From Armatimonadota bacterium (GTDB taxonomy: Bacteria > Armatimonadota > Fimbriimonadia > Fimbriimonadales > Fimbriimonadaceae): a DNA stretch of 64,000 bases. Position 1 is the stretch's first letter. The number at the start of each line of letters is the position of its first letter. The notes beneath the pieces were generated by a model. It searched no databases. It was given only the letters and a program-made list of their open reading frames with translations, and was not told the origin of the DNA. A program made the position numbers and the translations under genes. Location of the stretch: contig JAFDWR010000002.1 of NCBI GenBank assembly GCA_018268355.1, forward strand, positions 308,411 to 372,410, written 5' to 3'. Positions 27,285-36,519 of this stretch are shown in pieces.

Positions 27285-27314
27285 CGGGCCCCTTGGATCA
27301 CTCCTTGGGGCCCG
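27285..27314 (-). terminator. Terminator hairpin downstream of gene at 27,334
   Basis: CGGGCCCC (27,285-27,292) pairs with GGGGCCCG (27,307-27,314). Read on the minus strand, the hairpin is followed by TTTGT, fitting termination of the 27,334-28,017 transcript. Confidence 0.65.
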
Positions 27315-27333
27315 GAATCTTGGAATCGTGCGG

Positions 27334-28017
27334 TTAGGGCAGCCGCGTGGCAGTGGCGATGCGCTCGACGCCAGCATTCCAGCCTTCGTAGAACATGCAT
27401 CGGTACCGACCGATCAGGACGCCGACGTTCTTACCGTTCGGGCTGAGTTGGACCTGGGAGATGAGGGCGGCAATGACGCTGGACTTATAGCCGCGCTCCT
27501 CATAAAACGTGCGCCAGGGACCGCCGTCGCGCTGGATCTGGGCGGTGACTTCGTGGTCCTTGAATTCAGTGCTGGGACCGTCGGGTCCGACGAGGCCGGG
27601 GCCTTCCTTCGTCACGAGTCGAATGGCGTAGGTTTTGCCGCCGGTTCGGAAGTTCACGAAGGAGGTGAGAGACTTGGCGGCGGGAATGCGCTTGCCTTGG
27701 AACACGGGCAGTCGGAAGACGAAGACATTCTTGCCGCCCTTAACCGCGGGGTTGGCATCCATCCAGCTCTTCGATTGCACGTCGACCTTGGGGTCCGAGG
27801 TCTCGCCTTCGCACTTCCAAATCTTCACCGAGTTCTTCTCGGCATCAGCCGCGAAGCGGAGCTCGTTGCCGGGGCCGCCGGTGCCGGTTGATTCGGCATC
27901 GACCACGAAGTAGCGGCAGTTGGTCCTCCAGCCGATGACCTTGTACTTCATCGTCTCGATGTAGCGGGGATCGCGGTGACCGAGGATGGCGTGAAGAGCG
28001 AGAGTCGTGACCAACAT
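27334..28017 (-). CDS. Secreted protein of unknown function
   Basis: 227-aa protein with a short hydrophobic N-terminus (MLVTTLALHAILG) that may serve as a signal peptide. It is beta-rich with paired cysteines (NCRYFVVDAE, KIWKCEGE, YRCMFYEGW). The C-terminal NGKNVGVLIGRYRCMFYEG faintly resembles predicted secreted DUF2259 proteins. It is divergent from the small secreted gene at 28,118. No function is recognised. Confidence 0.6.
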   Translation of the reverse strand: MLVTTLALHAILGHRDPRYIETMKYKVIGWRTNCRYFVVDAESTGTGGPGNELRFAADAEKNSVKIWKCEGETSDPKVDVQSKSWMDANPAVKGGKNVFVFRLPVFQGKRIPAAKSLTSFVNFRTGGKTYAIRLVTKEGPGLVGPDGPSTEFKDHEVTAQIQRDGGPWRTFYEERGYKSSVIAALISQVQLSPNGKNVGVLIGRYRCMFYEGWNAGVERIATATRLP

Positions 28018-28081
28018 GACTTCACGATACCAGTCGAGGCTTCTTCCTGCAAGGTTTCAACACTTTAGGTTCGAAATCGCC

Positions 28082-28108
28082 TATAGTGGTGGGCAGGTGC
28101 TGGCACCT
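28082..28108 (+). promoter_or_regulatory. -10 TATAGT and leader hairpin
   Basis: TATAGT at 28,082-28,087 is followed by a short perfect hairpin AGGTGC-TG-GCACCT (28,095-28,108) at the expected 5' end of the transcript for the gene at 28,118. It may stabilise the mRNA 5' end. Confidence 0.4.
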
Positions 28109-28117
28109 TTCGCAACC

Positions 28118-28528
28118 ATGAAACCCTTGTTTATTCCACTCTTGCTCGCCGCCGCGATCAGCGTTCACGCCCAAGACAAGGTGCTGAAGACGCGGACAGT
28201 CAAAGGCAGCCTCGTCAAGTTTGAGACCGGCGACTACCTCCACGCGATCATCAAGACCGGCAAGACGAAGACCGAATCGTTCTTCCTCGCCAAGCCGGGC
28301 CTGGAGTACTTCCTTGCGCTGAACGCGAAGAAGCCGGGCGTTTTCACCATCGAGCACGCTCGAACGAAGATCGAAGAAGCGGGTGGGATGGTCGACATCG
28401 ACCGTATCTCGGACGCGAAGTTTGGAAAGCTCACTTACAAGGCCTGGTATGCGGCGACGCGAAAGAAGATGACGCCCGAGCAAATGGACAAGACCTACGG
28501 CCCTCTCATCGGCAAACTCTCGAACTAA
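28118..28528 (+). CDS. Small secreted protein of unknown function
   Basis: About 136 aa from ATG 28,118, chosen because it begins a textbook signal peptide (MKPLFIPLLLAAAISVHAQ). The mature part is basic with alternating strands (VKGSLVKFETGDYLHAIIKT) and ends in helices. It heads a cluster of three small exported-protein genes in the same direction. Function not recognised. Confidence 0.65.
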   Translation: MKPLFIPLLLAAAISVHAQDKVLKTRTVKGSLVKFETGDYLHAIIKTGKTKTESFFLAKPGLEYFLALNAKKPGVFTIEHARTKIEEAGGMVDIDRISDAKFGKLTYKAWYAATRKKMTPEQMDKTYGPLIGKLSN

Positions 28529-28546
28529 AGGATTTCACCCATCAAC

Positions 28547-29272
28547 ATGCTGTTACTCACTGCCCTGCTCGCCCTTCACGCGCCTCAACCCACGATCGTC
28601 TGTGCGGGGGATTGGATCCTCTTCCAACATAGCAACGGTCGATGGACTCGGCCGATGCCCAAGCTCAACAAGGCCAAAATTACGGCCGACGTCTTTATGG
28701 GGGCCAAGCGGACCGGCTCGGTTTCTGGCGTGGTGCAGATGACCACCGACGACTCCGGCCCGATGGAGGCTCCGACCCTTGTCACGCCCAAGCCGCTGCC
28801 GGAAGGCACGATCTCCGTTTCGGGCGGCAAGGCCAAGATGGTGGCCTTCAAGGCTTGCGGCAACGAGGTGGCGATGGAGCAGATTAAGCTGTTTGTGAAG
28901 CAGGAGATGTTGAAGCCGCGAAAGGTCGTGATTGATCAGGCGGTGCAGGGTGACTTCAACGGTGACGGCAAGGTCGATTATCTGATCGCCTTTAAAAGCG
29001 GGGCCACCGGCGACGACAGGCGGATGTCTGACTTCGACTGTGCGTTTGTGGTTTCGAACGGCAAGCGGACTCGCTTCTACTACGAATCGAAGTTTGGCGA
29101 GATGCGAGGCCCGATTCGCTCGAAGTTCATCGGAGCAGGCGACTTCCTCGGCAACGGGAAGGTTGCCTGGCTGATCTGGTCGCAAGACTCGTGGGGCACG
29201 TCGGTCAGCATGGTCACGCTCTCCAAGGCGGGCAAGCCGACCGTGGTTGAGACGACCGGATTTGGAGACTAA
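28547..29272 (+). CDS. Secreted FG-GAP/VCBS-like repeat protein, copy 1
   Basis: 241-aa exported protein with a signal peptide (MLLLTALLALHAPQ). A calcium-loop motif DFNGDGKVD at about residues 143-151 is followed by GDFLGNGKVAWLIWS, the pattern of FG-GAP/VCBS beta-propeller blades. It is a tandem paralogue of the next gene (GDFDGNGKAE in the matching place). The stop adjoins the next start within 3 nt. It is probably a calcium-stabilised extracellular protein. Confidence 0.65.
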   Translation: MLLLTALLALHAPQPTIVCAGDWILFQHSNGRWTRPMPKLNKAKITADVFMGAKRTGSVSGVVQMTTDDSGPMEAPTLVTPKPLPEGTISVSGGKAKMVAFKACGNEVAMEQIKLFVKQEMLKPRKVVIDQAVQGDFNGDGKVDYLIAFKSGATGDDRRMSDFDCAFVVSNGKRTRFYYESKFGEMRGPIRSKFIGAGDFLGNGKVAWLIWSQDSWGTSVSMVTLSKAGKPTVVETTGFGD

Positions 29273-29275
29273 TTG

Positions 29276-29992
29276 ATGACGACGCTTCTTGCCCTTCTCG
29301 CCCTGGGGAAAGCCCCGAACACGCTCGCGGTGGGCGGCCTTCTGGTCGCGAACTATGACAAGGGCAAGTGGTCGGTTTGTCCTTCGACGAAGCCCACGTG
29401 GAAGTCGGTGGCGTTCACCCATATCGGGATCGGCACCCTCGGTCCGACCGTGAACGTGCCCGGCGCGATCATCATGGAGATGTCGGGAATGCCCTATCTC
29501 GACCTGCGCGAGCGACCGCTGAACGAGACGCTTTGGAACGGACCCAAGCCCGCTTTTCCGCGCAAGCTGGCGGTAACGTCCAAGCCGGACAAGGCCACGC
29601 AGGAACTAATCCTTGAGATCGCGAGGGTGAACGGCAAGGTGAAGCCGGTCGCAAAGTCGTGGCTTGCGGTGAAAGGCGATTTTGATGGGAATGGCAAGGC
29701 GGAGACCCTCGTCTTTGCGTCGAGCGTCTCGGAAGTCACGATCCACGACGAGTCGGCCTGGAACACAGTCCAGCTCGTGGTGGGGCCGCACAAGGCATAT
29801 CAACTCGCCTGGAACGCGAGCCAGGGCCAGGATGAGGGCGTGGTCAACACGTTTATCAGCGCGGTCGCGGACTTCAATCGCGATGGCGTTTATGAGATTG
29901 TGCTCTCGAACTGGTACCACGAGGGCAACGGCGGGCAGGTCTTCACGATGAAGGCAGGCAAACCGGTGAAGGTGATCGAGAACGGAAGCTAG
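29276..29992 (+). CDS. Secreted FG-GAP/VCBS-like repeat protein, copy 2
   Basis: About 238 aa. ATG 29,276 is preferred to a TTG one codon earlier. A signal peptide (MTTLLALLALGKAPN) is followed by a beta-rich body with GDFDGNGKAETLVFAS and DFNRDGVYEIVLSNW, two calcium-loop blades as in the upstream paralogue. The pair likely arose by tandem duplication. It overlaps the convergent acetyltransferase gene end by 4 bp. Confidence 0.65.
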   Translation: MTTLLALLALGKAPNTLAVGGLLVANYDKGKWSVCPSTKPTWKSVAFTHIGIGTLGPTVNVPGAIIMEMSGMPYLDLRERPLNETLWNGPKPAFPRKLAVTSKPDKATQELILEIARVNGKVKPVAKSWLAVKGDFDGNGKAETLVFASSVSEVTIHDESAWNTVQLVVGPHKAYQLAWNASQGQDEGVVNTFISAVADFNRDGVYEIVLSNWYHEGNGGQVFTMKAGKPVKVIENGS

Positions 29993-30723
29993 GTCGGCTT
30001 GAGGTAGGCGACGTAGTCAGCGACGGCTCGGAAGCCCACCTTTTCATAGAGGGCACGGGCGTTGGGGTCGCCGGGCGTGAGCCAGGCCACTCCAGCGCCC
30101 TTTTGCTTGTGTTGGTGGAGGAGATCGGCAAGGACGTCGGCGGCGTGGCCCTTTCGTCGGTGGGTTTCGAGGGTGGCGATGCCGACGAATTCGCGGGCGC
30201 GGTGGTCGCCGACCGCTTGGCCGACACTTACGAGGTTGCCATCAACGACCACAACCGAGGAGAGGGCGGCACCGCTTTCCTGGTCTGCCTTCGCGCGGGC
30301 AAGGTCATCGCCCGTGAGCGGCGGAGGGACCTCCTGACCGAAGGCGGGAGCACTCACGTCGCTCATGTGCGCAAGCTCGTCGTCGGTGGGGATGCGGGCG
30401 ACGTGGGGATCGGGGATGGGGCCCTCGTGGACCATGATCACTGAGCGAAAGACCTCTTCGTAGCCGTTTGCCGCGAGTTTGCCGGGGAGATCTGGGGCGA
30501 AGGGGATCGCGAACTCAAAGAAGGGTTGGCGGCCACGCTCGGCGAACGCCGCTTCGACTTCCGCGAGGCCTTCTGGGTCGAAGTCTGCGAGCGGGTAGGC
30601 CCCGTTAAGCCACGTCAGGTCGTTGGTGGGGTGGAACGGGATCGCGAAGCCGCGAACGACCTTTAGGTCACGGGTGTGGGCATGGAGGTCGAGGACGACC
30701 TCGCGGAGCGGATCGAGGTTCAT
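29989..30723 (-). CDS. GNAT-family N-acetyltransferase
   Basis: About 244 aa from the ATG at 30,723, which overlaps the galT stop (ATGA). The C-terminal half has the GNAT acetyl-CoA fold: VSVGQAVGDHRAREFVGIATLETHRRKGHAADVLADLL (motif A with R/Q-x-x-G-x-A) and ARALYEKVGFRAV (motif B). The N-terminal half may be a second, degenerate GNAT domain. It is translationally coupled to galT; the acceptor is unknown. Confidence 0.8.
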   Translation of the reverse strand: MNLDPLREVVLDLHAHTRDLKVVRGFAIPFHPTNDLTWLNGAYPLADFDPEGLAEVEAAFAERGRQPFFEFAIPFAPDLPGKLAANGYEEVFRSVIMVHEGPIPDPHVARIPTDDELAHMSDVSAPAFGQEVPPPLTGDDLARAKADQESGAALSSVVVVDGNLVSVGQAVGDHRAREFVGIATLETHRRKGHAADVLADLLHQHKQKGAGVAWLTPGDPNARALYEKVGFRAVADYVAYLKPT

Positions 30724-31706
30724 AGGAGCCCTCGAAGGTGGGCAGCGGCGGCCTCGGGGGTGAGGTCGCGCTGGGCCTCGGCAAGCATCTCGAAGCCGAC
30801 CATGTGCTTTCGCACGGTGGCGGAGCGGAGGAGCGGCGGATAGAAGTGGGCGTGGACTTGCCAATCGTCGGCGTCCCACCCGCGCGGCGCGTTGTGCCAG
30901 CCCATGCTGTAAGGGAATGGCACGCCGAAGACGCGGTCGTAGATCCGGATGAGGCGTTGGAGGGCGTCCGCGAGGCTGTCGGTGGCCGCAGGATCAAGGT
31001 CAAGCAGCGTGGCGGCGGGATAGAGCGGCGCGAGCATCGTTTCGAACGGCCACGTTGCCGCGAACGGCACCCAGGCGACCCAGTGGTCGTTTTGAATGAC
31101 GATCCGCTCGCCCGCTTCGAGTTCGGCCTGAAGGTAGTCGCGAAAGAGGCGGGGGGTGGCCTTGGCCTGGGCCATTTCGCGCTCAACGAGAGTGGGAACC
31201 GACGACATCGCCCAGACTTGACCGTGGGGGTGGGGGTTCGACGCGCCCATCATCGCGCCGCGATTCTCGAAGATCTGCACCCATTCGTAGCGCGGGCCAA
31301 GATCGCTGAGCTGCTCCTTCCACATCTCGATGACCTCCAGGCGCTCCTCGTGGGAGAGATCGACGAGGTGGGCGTTGTGGCGATGGGAATAGCAAAGCAC
31401 CCGGCACTCGCCATAGACCTTCTCCTCGGGGAATGGCCCTTCTGCGGTCGCGATGGCAGCCCCCTCTTGCAAGTCAAAGGCAGGAAAATCGTTACGGAAC
31501 CACCATGCGCCGCGGTAGTCGGGATTTTGTGCGCCGCTCGCGCGGGTGTTGCCTGGGCAAAGGGTGCAAGTTGAGTCGTACTCGGGGCCAGGTTCGGTGG
31601 TGGCAGATTCCTCCTGACCCAGCCAAGGGCGCTGCGTCCGGTGGGGCGAAACGACGACCCATTCTCCCGTGAGAACGTTCTTTCTTCGATGGGAGCCGTC
31701 GATCAC
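30720..31706 (-). CDS. galT: Galactose-1-phosphate uridylyltransferase
   Basis: 328-aa Leloir-pathway enzyme exchanging UDP between glucose and galactose 1-phosphates. The catalytic HPHGQ motif (ASNPHPHGQVWA) and the zinc-site cysteines CTLCPG are present. TAAACT (31,714-31,719, minus strand) ends 8 nt before the ATG at 31,706, suggesting a leaderless transcript. galK is divergent across a 35-bp gap. galE and galM are not in the window. Confidence 0.95.
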   Translation of the reverse strand: MIDGSHRRKNVLTGEWVVVSPHRTQRPWLGQEESATTEPGPEYDSTCTLCPGNTRASGAQNPDYRGAWWFRNDFPAFDLQEGAAIATAEGPFPEEKVYGECRVLCYSHRHNAHLVDLSHEERLEVIEMWKEQLSDLGPRYEWVQIFENRGAMMGASNPHPHGQVWAMSSVPTLVEREMAQAKATPRLFRDYLQAELEAGERIVIQNDHWVAWVPFAATWPFETMLAPLYPAATLLDLDPAATDSLADALQRLIRIYDRVFGVPFPYSMGWHNAPRGWDADDWQVHAHFYPPLLRSATVRKHMVGFEMLAEAQRDLTPEAAAAHLRGLL

Positions 31707-31713
31707 AGGGCTA

Positions 31714-31731
31714 AGTTTAGTCCGTCATAAT
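31714..31731. promoter_or_regulatory. Divergent galT/galK promoters
   Basis: In the 35-bp gap, TAAACT on the minus strand (31,714-31,719) serves galT and CATAAT on the plus strand (31,726-31,731) serves galK. Both lie 8-11 nt from their start codons, with almost no leader. There is no room for a conventional operator. Confidence 0.5.
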
Positions 31732-31741
31732 GCGAGGACGC

Positions 31742-32887
31742 ATGCGAACCTTCCCGCCGGTACTCACCAAGGCCATCGCAGAGTTCGAGCGACGCTATGG
31801 ACAACCGCCGACTCACTATGCGGTTGCGCCAGGGCGGGTGAACCTGATTGGCGAGCACACGGACTATCAAGGTGGGTTTGTTTTCCCGGCGGCGATTGAC
31901 AAGTACGTTGCGGTGGCGGCGCGGGTTGCGCCTGAGATGTCGGTGGTTTCGAGTTCGGTGGAGCCGGAGCCGGCGGTCTTCTTTGCCTCGAACCCGAAGA
32001 AGGACGGCATTCCAGCCTGGAGTCGATACGTTTCCGGCATGGCTTGGGCGATGGGTCCGGGGCGGGTCGATATTCAAGGGCATGTGGAGAGCGATCTGCC
32101 GGTGGGTGCGGGGCTGAGCAGCAGTGCGGCGATGGAGATGGCGTTCGGGTGCCTTTGGCGCGAGATGGAGGGCCTGCTCATCAGCAATCCCGCGCTTGCG
32201 CTCGCGGGTCAGCGGGCGGAGAACGAGTTTGTCGGCGTGCAGTGCGGGATCATGGACCAGACCGCTTCCCTTTTTGGCGTGGCGGACCATGCCTTGCTGA
32301 TCGACACCGAGAATCCTTCGGCTCCGACACCGATTCCCTTGCCCGAAGACGTCGCGCTTGTGGTTTGTGATACGCGGGTGAAGCATTCGCTGGGGTCGAG
32401 CGCTTATAACGAGCGGCGTGCGGAGGCCGAGTCGGCGGCGCGCAAGCTCATGGTGCCGAGCCTTCGGCGGGCGACGCTGCTGCAAGTTGAAAGCAGCCAG
32501 GCGATGAACGAAAAGGAGCAGATGCGCGCCCGGCACATCGTCACCGAGAATTCGCGCGTTGAGAGCTTTGTCCAGGCGCTGAAGGCAAAGGACCGCGACG
32601 CCGTCCGCCACTGGATGCGGGCGAGCCACCAGAGTTTGCGCACCCAGTTTGAGGTTTCTTGCTTTGAGCTCGACGCGATGGTGGACGCGGCCGAGCACAG
32701 CGTCGGCTGTTGGGGCGTGCGGATGACGGGTGGCGGGTTTGGGGGCAGTTGCATTGCCCTCGTCGATCGGGACAAGATCAGCGGCTTCGTCAAACAGACC
32801 GAAGCAGCCTATTTCAGCGCGACCGCGCGCTACCCGCTCTTTCATTCGGTGAGCGCGGCGGACGGCGCTTATGCGGCCGCCCTTTAA
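31742..32887 (+). CDS. galK: Galactokinase
   Basis: About 381-aa GHMP kinase phosphorylating galactose. The signature PGRVNLIGEHTDYQGG is near the N-terminus, the phosphate-binding LPVGAGLSSSAAMEMA in the middle, and the C-terminal MTGGGFGGSCIALV motif completes the set. ATG 31,742 is chosen because the alternative at 31,730 overlaps the -10 element. It ends 4 bp into the convergent amidase gene. With galT it forms a minimal Leloir pair. Confidence 0.95.
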   Translation: MRTFPPVLTKAIAEFERRYGQPPTHYAVAPGRVNLIGEHTDYQGGFVFPAAIDKYVAVAARVAPEMSVVSSSVEPEPAVFFASNPKKDGIPAWSRYVSGMAWAMGPGRVDIQGHVESDLPVGAGLSSSAAMEMAFGCLWREMEGLLISNPALALAGQRAENEFVGVQCGIMDQTASLFGVADHALLIDTENPSAPTPIPLPEDVALVVCDTRVKHSLGSSAYNERRAEAESAARKLMVPSLRRATLLQVESSQAMNEKEQMRARHIVTENSRVESFVQALKAKDRDAVRHWMRASHQSLRTQFEVSCFELDAMVDAAEHSVGCWGVRMTGGGFGGSCIALVDRDKISGFVKQTEAAYFSATARYPLFHSVSAADGAYAAAL

Positions 32888-33465
32888 GGCAGAAGCACGT
32901 TCATGATGAGCGGGAAGAAGTGCGCTTCGGCGTCTTCGGGGCGGTTGCCGCCGAAGAAGTTGCTGCCCGGGCAGCTCTTCGTCGTTCCCCCGATGCCGTC
33001 GTTCCGCTGACCCGAATTGAGATCAAACCAGTGGTGATAGAGCACGTGGTCGGCATCGACCGGGATGTGCCACTTGCCACAGACCCTTGCCGCCGCTTCG
33101 ACAATCGTCTTCATGTGAAGCTCGGTCATGATGTCGCCTTCATCGTCGAAGTTGCCGACGTTCTCGATGCAGATCGCGTTCTGGTTTGCGCCTTTGGTGC
33201 AGGCGGGATCCATTTCGAGCGAACGACCCGTGACGATCTTGCCATCGGGGAAGGTTGAGAAGTGCTGACCGATGTCGGCCCAACCCCGGTCCTTGGTGTG
33301 GAACTTCCGCATTCCCTCTTGGAGCTCGAGGTGGTTGGAGCCGTTGAAGTTCTTGTAGCTTGGCGACCAGGTGTGGTGGATGAGGAGGCGCGTGACGGGG
33401 CGGTCGACGAGGATCGATTCGATCCAGTCGTGAAAGTCCGCTTGGTCGATGATGAGGTCTGCCAT
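32884..33465 (-). CDS. N-acetylmuramoyl-L-alanine amidase (Amidase_2/PGRP type)
   Basis: 193-aa zinc amidase cleaving the MurNAc-L-Ala bond. Zinc ligands are visible as LIHHTW (about 28-33), LYHHWF (about 142-147) and TKSCPG (about 161-166). There is no signal peptide, so it is cytoplasmic, secreted by another route, or derived from a phage-type endolysin. The stop of its reading frame abuts galK. No phage genes are nearby. Confidence 0.85.
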   Translation of the reverse strand: MADLIIDQADFHDWIESILVDRPVTRLLIHHTWSPSYKNFNGSNHLELQEGMRKFHTKDRGWADIGQHFSTFPDGKIVTGRSLEMDPACTKGANQNAICIENVGNFDDEGDIMTELHMKTIVEAAARVCGKWHIPVDADHVLYHHWFDLNSGQRNDGIGGTTKSCPGSNFFGGNRPEDAEAHFFPLIMNVLLP

Positions 33466-35385
33466 TTACGGGTTGAGGGAGACGATCCCCTTGGTTCCTT
33501 GGACGAGGATGTCGCTGTTCACGAGGAGGCTGGGCGGGAGCTCCATTCCGGGGCTAAAGAGCGGCAGGCGGGCGAGGGTGCGCGCACCTTCGATGTCGCT
33601 CGCGGTCATCCAACCCATCCGCGCCTTGCCCTGGACAAAGGTGCCGAGCCTTCCCTGCTTCGCGACGGTCGGGTTCACGCCTGCGTCCTTGGGAGCATTC
33701 AGGATGTCATAAGCGCGGTTATTTTCTCGCGAACCGTAGATCACCATGTTGCGGCCGCGATAGGCGGCGACGTCTTTGTCTTGGACCAGTTCAATCGAGG
33801 CATTGCCGCGGTAGCCGAGGGCTTCGGCGTCGAAGGCAGCCTTGTTGGCGAGTTCCATTGAGACGCGGTCGGTGCCGCTGGGGAGGACGAAGACGACGCG
33901 GTTGTCATAGACGTCGCTCCAGACGGCGGGGCCGAGGCGGACTTCCTTCTTATCGACCTTATCGAGCTGGACGGACTTGAACATCTCGAACATCGGCTTC
34001 CAATCGACGCAGTCCGCACCGGGTTCGGGGCTGTTATCCCACCAGTGACCGGCCTTGGGTTCGACGTGGATCTGGTACTTGATGCCGTTGGCCTGGAACA
34101 GCTTTTCCATGCGCTGGGCTTCGCTGAGGGGAACGTTGTCGTCGGCGTCGCCGTGGATGATGTAGATGCCCTTGAGCCTCTTGTAGCTATCCACGAGCTT
34201 GATCGGGTCGGAATCGATCATCAGCTCTTCGAGGGCGACTTCGGTCTTGTCGTTCGGGTTCGCGCGGGGCTTGTCGGCATAGGTCCAGAAGCTCTGCCAG
34301 CCCGCGCTTGCGCCGATGGCGGCGAATCGGCCCGGGAAGTGGCTTCCAACGTGCCAGGTTCCGTGGCCACCCATCGAGTGGCCGGTGAGATAAGTGCGCT
34401 CTGGGTCGGTCTTGAAGAGCTTCTCCGCTTGGTCCAGGACCTCGATCGCGTCGCGACGACCGATCGTCTCCCAGTTGAATCCGAACGGTCGTCGGTTGGT
34501 GGCGGCGACGATATAGGCCCAGTCTTTGGAACCATAGGCGGGGGCTTGGCCGGAGGCTTCGACCGATGCGCCGTGGAGGCTGAGCACCATCGCCTTGCCG
34601 GGTGCCTCCTTCTGGGGTGGATTAACGGCATAGTATTGAACGCTACTATCAATGCCCGAGATGAACGTTCGCCGGAAGGTGGAGGTGCGGCTGACCACGT
34701 TGATCGTGACCGTCCCGAGATCCTTGCCGTCCTTTCGCAGCCGAAGCGTGTGCGCGCCGGTGGCCTCATTGCCCACTACATTGAACGGAACCGGGAGTTT
34801 TCGGAAGCTGTAGGGCGGGATCTTGCCGGGTTGGACCGTCTTGAACGGTCCTTGGTCCCAGCTCACTTCGACGGTCGGAGCCATGCCCGAGCCGGTGGAG
34901 TTCACGAACGTCACGCCAGCGAGGAAGCGGCCCTTTTCACCCTGGCGGATGTCGGGCAGAGTCAGGTCGCCCAGGTTCACGGCGAGATCGGAGGGCGCTT
35001 CTTGGAGGCCTAGATTGGCGAAGCCGCGGGAATGGAGCATCGCCATGCGCGTGGTGCCCGCGGGCAGCGCAACTGGGAGGACGAGCGTGTTGTCAGAGTA
35101 CACATCGCCGGGGCGATAGCGGGTGCCGTCAAAAAAGGCAGTTCCGCCCTTCGGGCGAACCCAGATCACGGTCGGCTTGTCGGCGGTGACTTCGAAGACA
35201 ACGTAGCGGCCAGGGGTGATGGCGGGCAAGATGCCGCCATCGGGTTGGACCTTCGCGGTGGCCCAGCCGGAAACGACAAAGCTGCCCGATTCGACAAAGG
35301 CCCGCTGAACTCGATCAACGTTGAACAGCGATCGCCGCATTGCAACCGATTCGGGGGCGATCCAGACGCCGGTGACGGTGAACAC
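33466..35385 (-). CDS. Alpha/beta hydrolase (prolyl-oligopeptidase/PHB-depolymerase-like)
   Basis: 639-aa protein. The N-terminal about 250 residues are beta-rich, and the hydrolase core has nucleophile GHSMGG near 345, an acid in HGDADDNVP and the histidine in KAGHWWDNSPE. This layout suits a peptidase or polyester/carbohydrate esterase. No signal peptide is seen from the GTG start at 35,385. TAAACT at 35,392-35,397 lies exactly at -12 to -7 from that GTG, which argues the start is right and the mRNA leaderless. Confidence 0.8.
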   Translation of the reverse strand: MFTVTGVWIAPESVAMRRSLFNVDRVQRAFVESGSFVVSGWATAKVQPDGGILPAITPGRYVVFEVTADKPTVIWVRPKGGTAFFDGTRYRPGDVYSDNTLVLPVALPAGTTRMAMLHSRGFANLGLQEAPSDLAVNLGDLTLPDIRQGEKGRFLAGVTFVNSTGSGMAPTVEVSWDQGPFKTVQPGKIPPYSFRKLPVPFNVVGNEATGAHTLRLRKDGKDLGTVTINVVSRTSTFRRTFISGIDSSVQYYAVNPPQKEAPGKAMVLSLHGASVEASGQAPAYGSKDWAYIVAATNRRPFGFNWETIGRRDAIEVLDQAEKLFKTDPERTYLTGHSMGGHGTWHVGSHFPGRFAAIGASAGWQSFWTYADKPRANPNDKTEVALEELMIDSDPIKLVDSYKRLKGIYIIHGDADDNVPLSEAQRMEKLFQANGIKYQIHVEPKAGHWWDNSPEPGADCVDWKPMFEMFKSVQLDKVDKKEVRLGPAVWSDVYDNRVVFVLPSGTDRVSMELANKAAFDAEALGYRGNASIELVQDKDVAAYRGRNMVIYGSRENNRAYDILNAPKDAGVNPTVAKQGRLGTFVQGKARMGWMTASDIEGARTLARLPLFSPGMELPPSLLVNSDILVQGTKGIVSLNP

Positions 35386-35394
35386 GTCGCTAGT

Positions 35395-36405
35395 TTAGTC
35401 CACCCAGTCGGCGATAAACAGGTTGGTTTCGCCGCGAACCTTTCCATTCCGGTTCGAAGCAAAGACGAGCTTCTTTCCGTCGCGGGTGAACATCGGGAAG
35501 CCATCGAAGTCCGGCATCGAGGTCACGCGGACAAGGTTGGTGCCGTCGATGTTGATCAGGTACAGGTCGAACTCGCGGCCCTTGGGGTCGGCGTAGTTCG
35601 AGGCGAAGATGATCCGCTTGCCATCGGGATGGAGGAACGGGGCGAACGACGCGCCGCCGAGCTTGGTGACCTGGCGCTTGTTGCGGCCGTCGGCGTCCAT
35701 GATCCAGATTTCCATCTTGGAAGGTCGGACGAGGTCTTCCTTGAGGAGCTCTCGGTATTCCTTGAGGTCAGCTTCACCGGAGATCACGCTGCGGCGATAG
35801 ACGATCTTTTTGCTGTCCCAGCTGATGAAGGGTCCGCCGTTGTAGCCGGGTTCGTCGACGAGGGTCTTGATGTTCTTGCCGTCGAGGTCGCTGCGATAGA
35901 TGTTGATGTTGCCTTCCCAGTTGCCGGTGAAGGTCATGAACTTGCCGTTGGGGGCGATGGTGGTTTCCGCGATGTAGCCCGGCTTCTTGATGACAGGGGT
36001 GATGGGTCCGCCCTTGGCGGGGGTGCGATAGAGGGCGAAGTCGGGGTTGACCATCCAAACGTAGCCCTTGCTAAAGTCGAGCTTCTTTTGGGGTCCTTCG
36101 TTTCGCTCGTGGGTGCTGCTGAAGTAAATCCACTTGCCGTCGGGGCTGAAGTAGCTGCAGGTGCAGCGTCCTTTGCCGGTGCTGTGGAGCTTTTTGTCGC
36201 TGCCGTCGAGCTTCATGGTGAAGATCTGCTCGTCGGGGAATTCGGGTTGCCTCGTTTGGTAGGTGAGGAGGGTGCAGTCGCGGTTGAAATAGGCCTCTGC
36301 GTTTTGGCCGCCAAAGGTGAGCTGGCGAATGTTTTTCAGGTGGGTTTCAGCGACCGGGGCCTGGGCCGGGGTTTGGAGGGCGAGAAAAGCGGCGACGATC
36401 AGCAT
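35395..36405 (-). CDS. Secreted TolB/PD40-type beta-propeller protein
   Basis: 336-aa exported protein with a signal peptide (MLIVAAFLALQTPAQA). At least five PD40-like blades are visible (YFSPDGKWIYFSS, IAPNGKFMTFTG, LHPDGKRIIFAS, FTRDGKKLVFAS). Such propellers are found in TolB and in non-catalytic dipeptidyl-peptidase relatives; no catalytic domain is present. The downstream alpha/beta hydrolase gene begins 10 nt after its stop, so the propeller may work with that hydrolase as separate polypeptides of a split DPP-like system. Confidence 0.75.
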   Translation of the reverse strand: MLIVAAFLALQTPAQAPVAETHLKNIRQLTFGGQNAEAYFNRDCTLLTYQTRQPEFPDEQIFTMKLDGSDKKLHSTGKGRCTCSYFSPDGKWIYFSSTHERNEGPQKKLDFSKGYVWMVNPDFALYRTPAKGGPITPVIKKPGYIAETTIAPNGKFMTFTGNWEGNINIYRSDLDGKNIKTLVDEPGYNGGPFISWDSKKIVYRRSVISGEADLKEYRELLKEDLVRPSKMEIWIMDADGRNKRQVTKLGGASFAPFLHPDGKRIIFASNYADPKGREFDLYLINIDGTNLVRVTSMPDFDGFPMFTRDGKKLVFASNRNGKVRGETNLFIADWVD

Positions 36406-36519
36406 GGCTTTGGATCATTGTGGCTAGAAACGGGGTTTCCAGGCTGATGATCATGGGTTGGGTTTGACGAAAGTTGATGCTCGCGCCTATGCTGAGGTAT
36501 TCCTTCTCGGGCGCTTTCC

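Noticed and set aside
32884..33465. Prophage remnant around the amidase
   Set aside because: The amidase has no phage neighbours; galK and an alpha/beta hydrolase flank it tightly.
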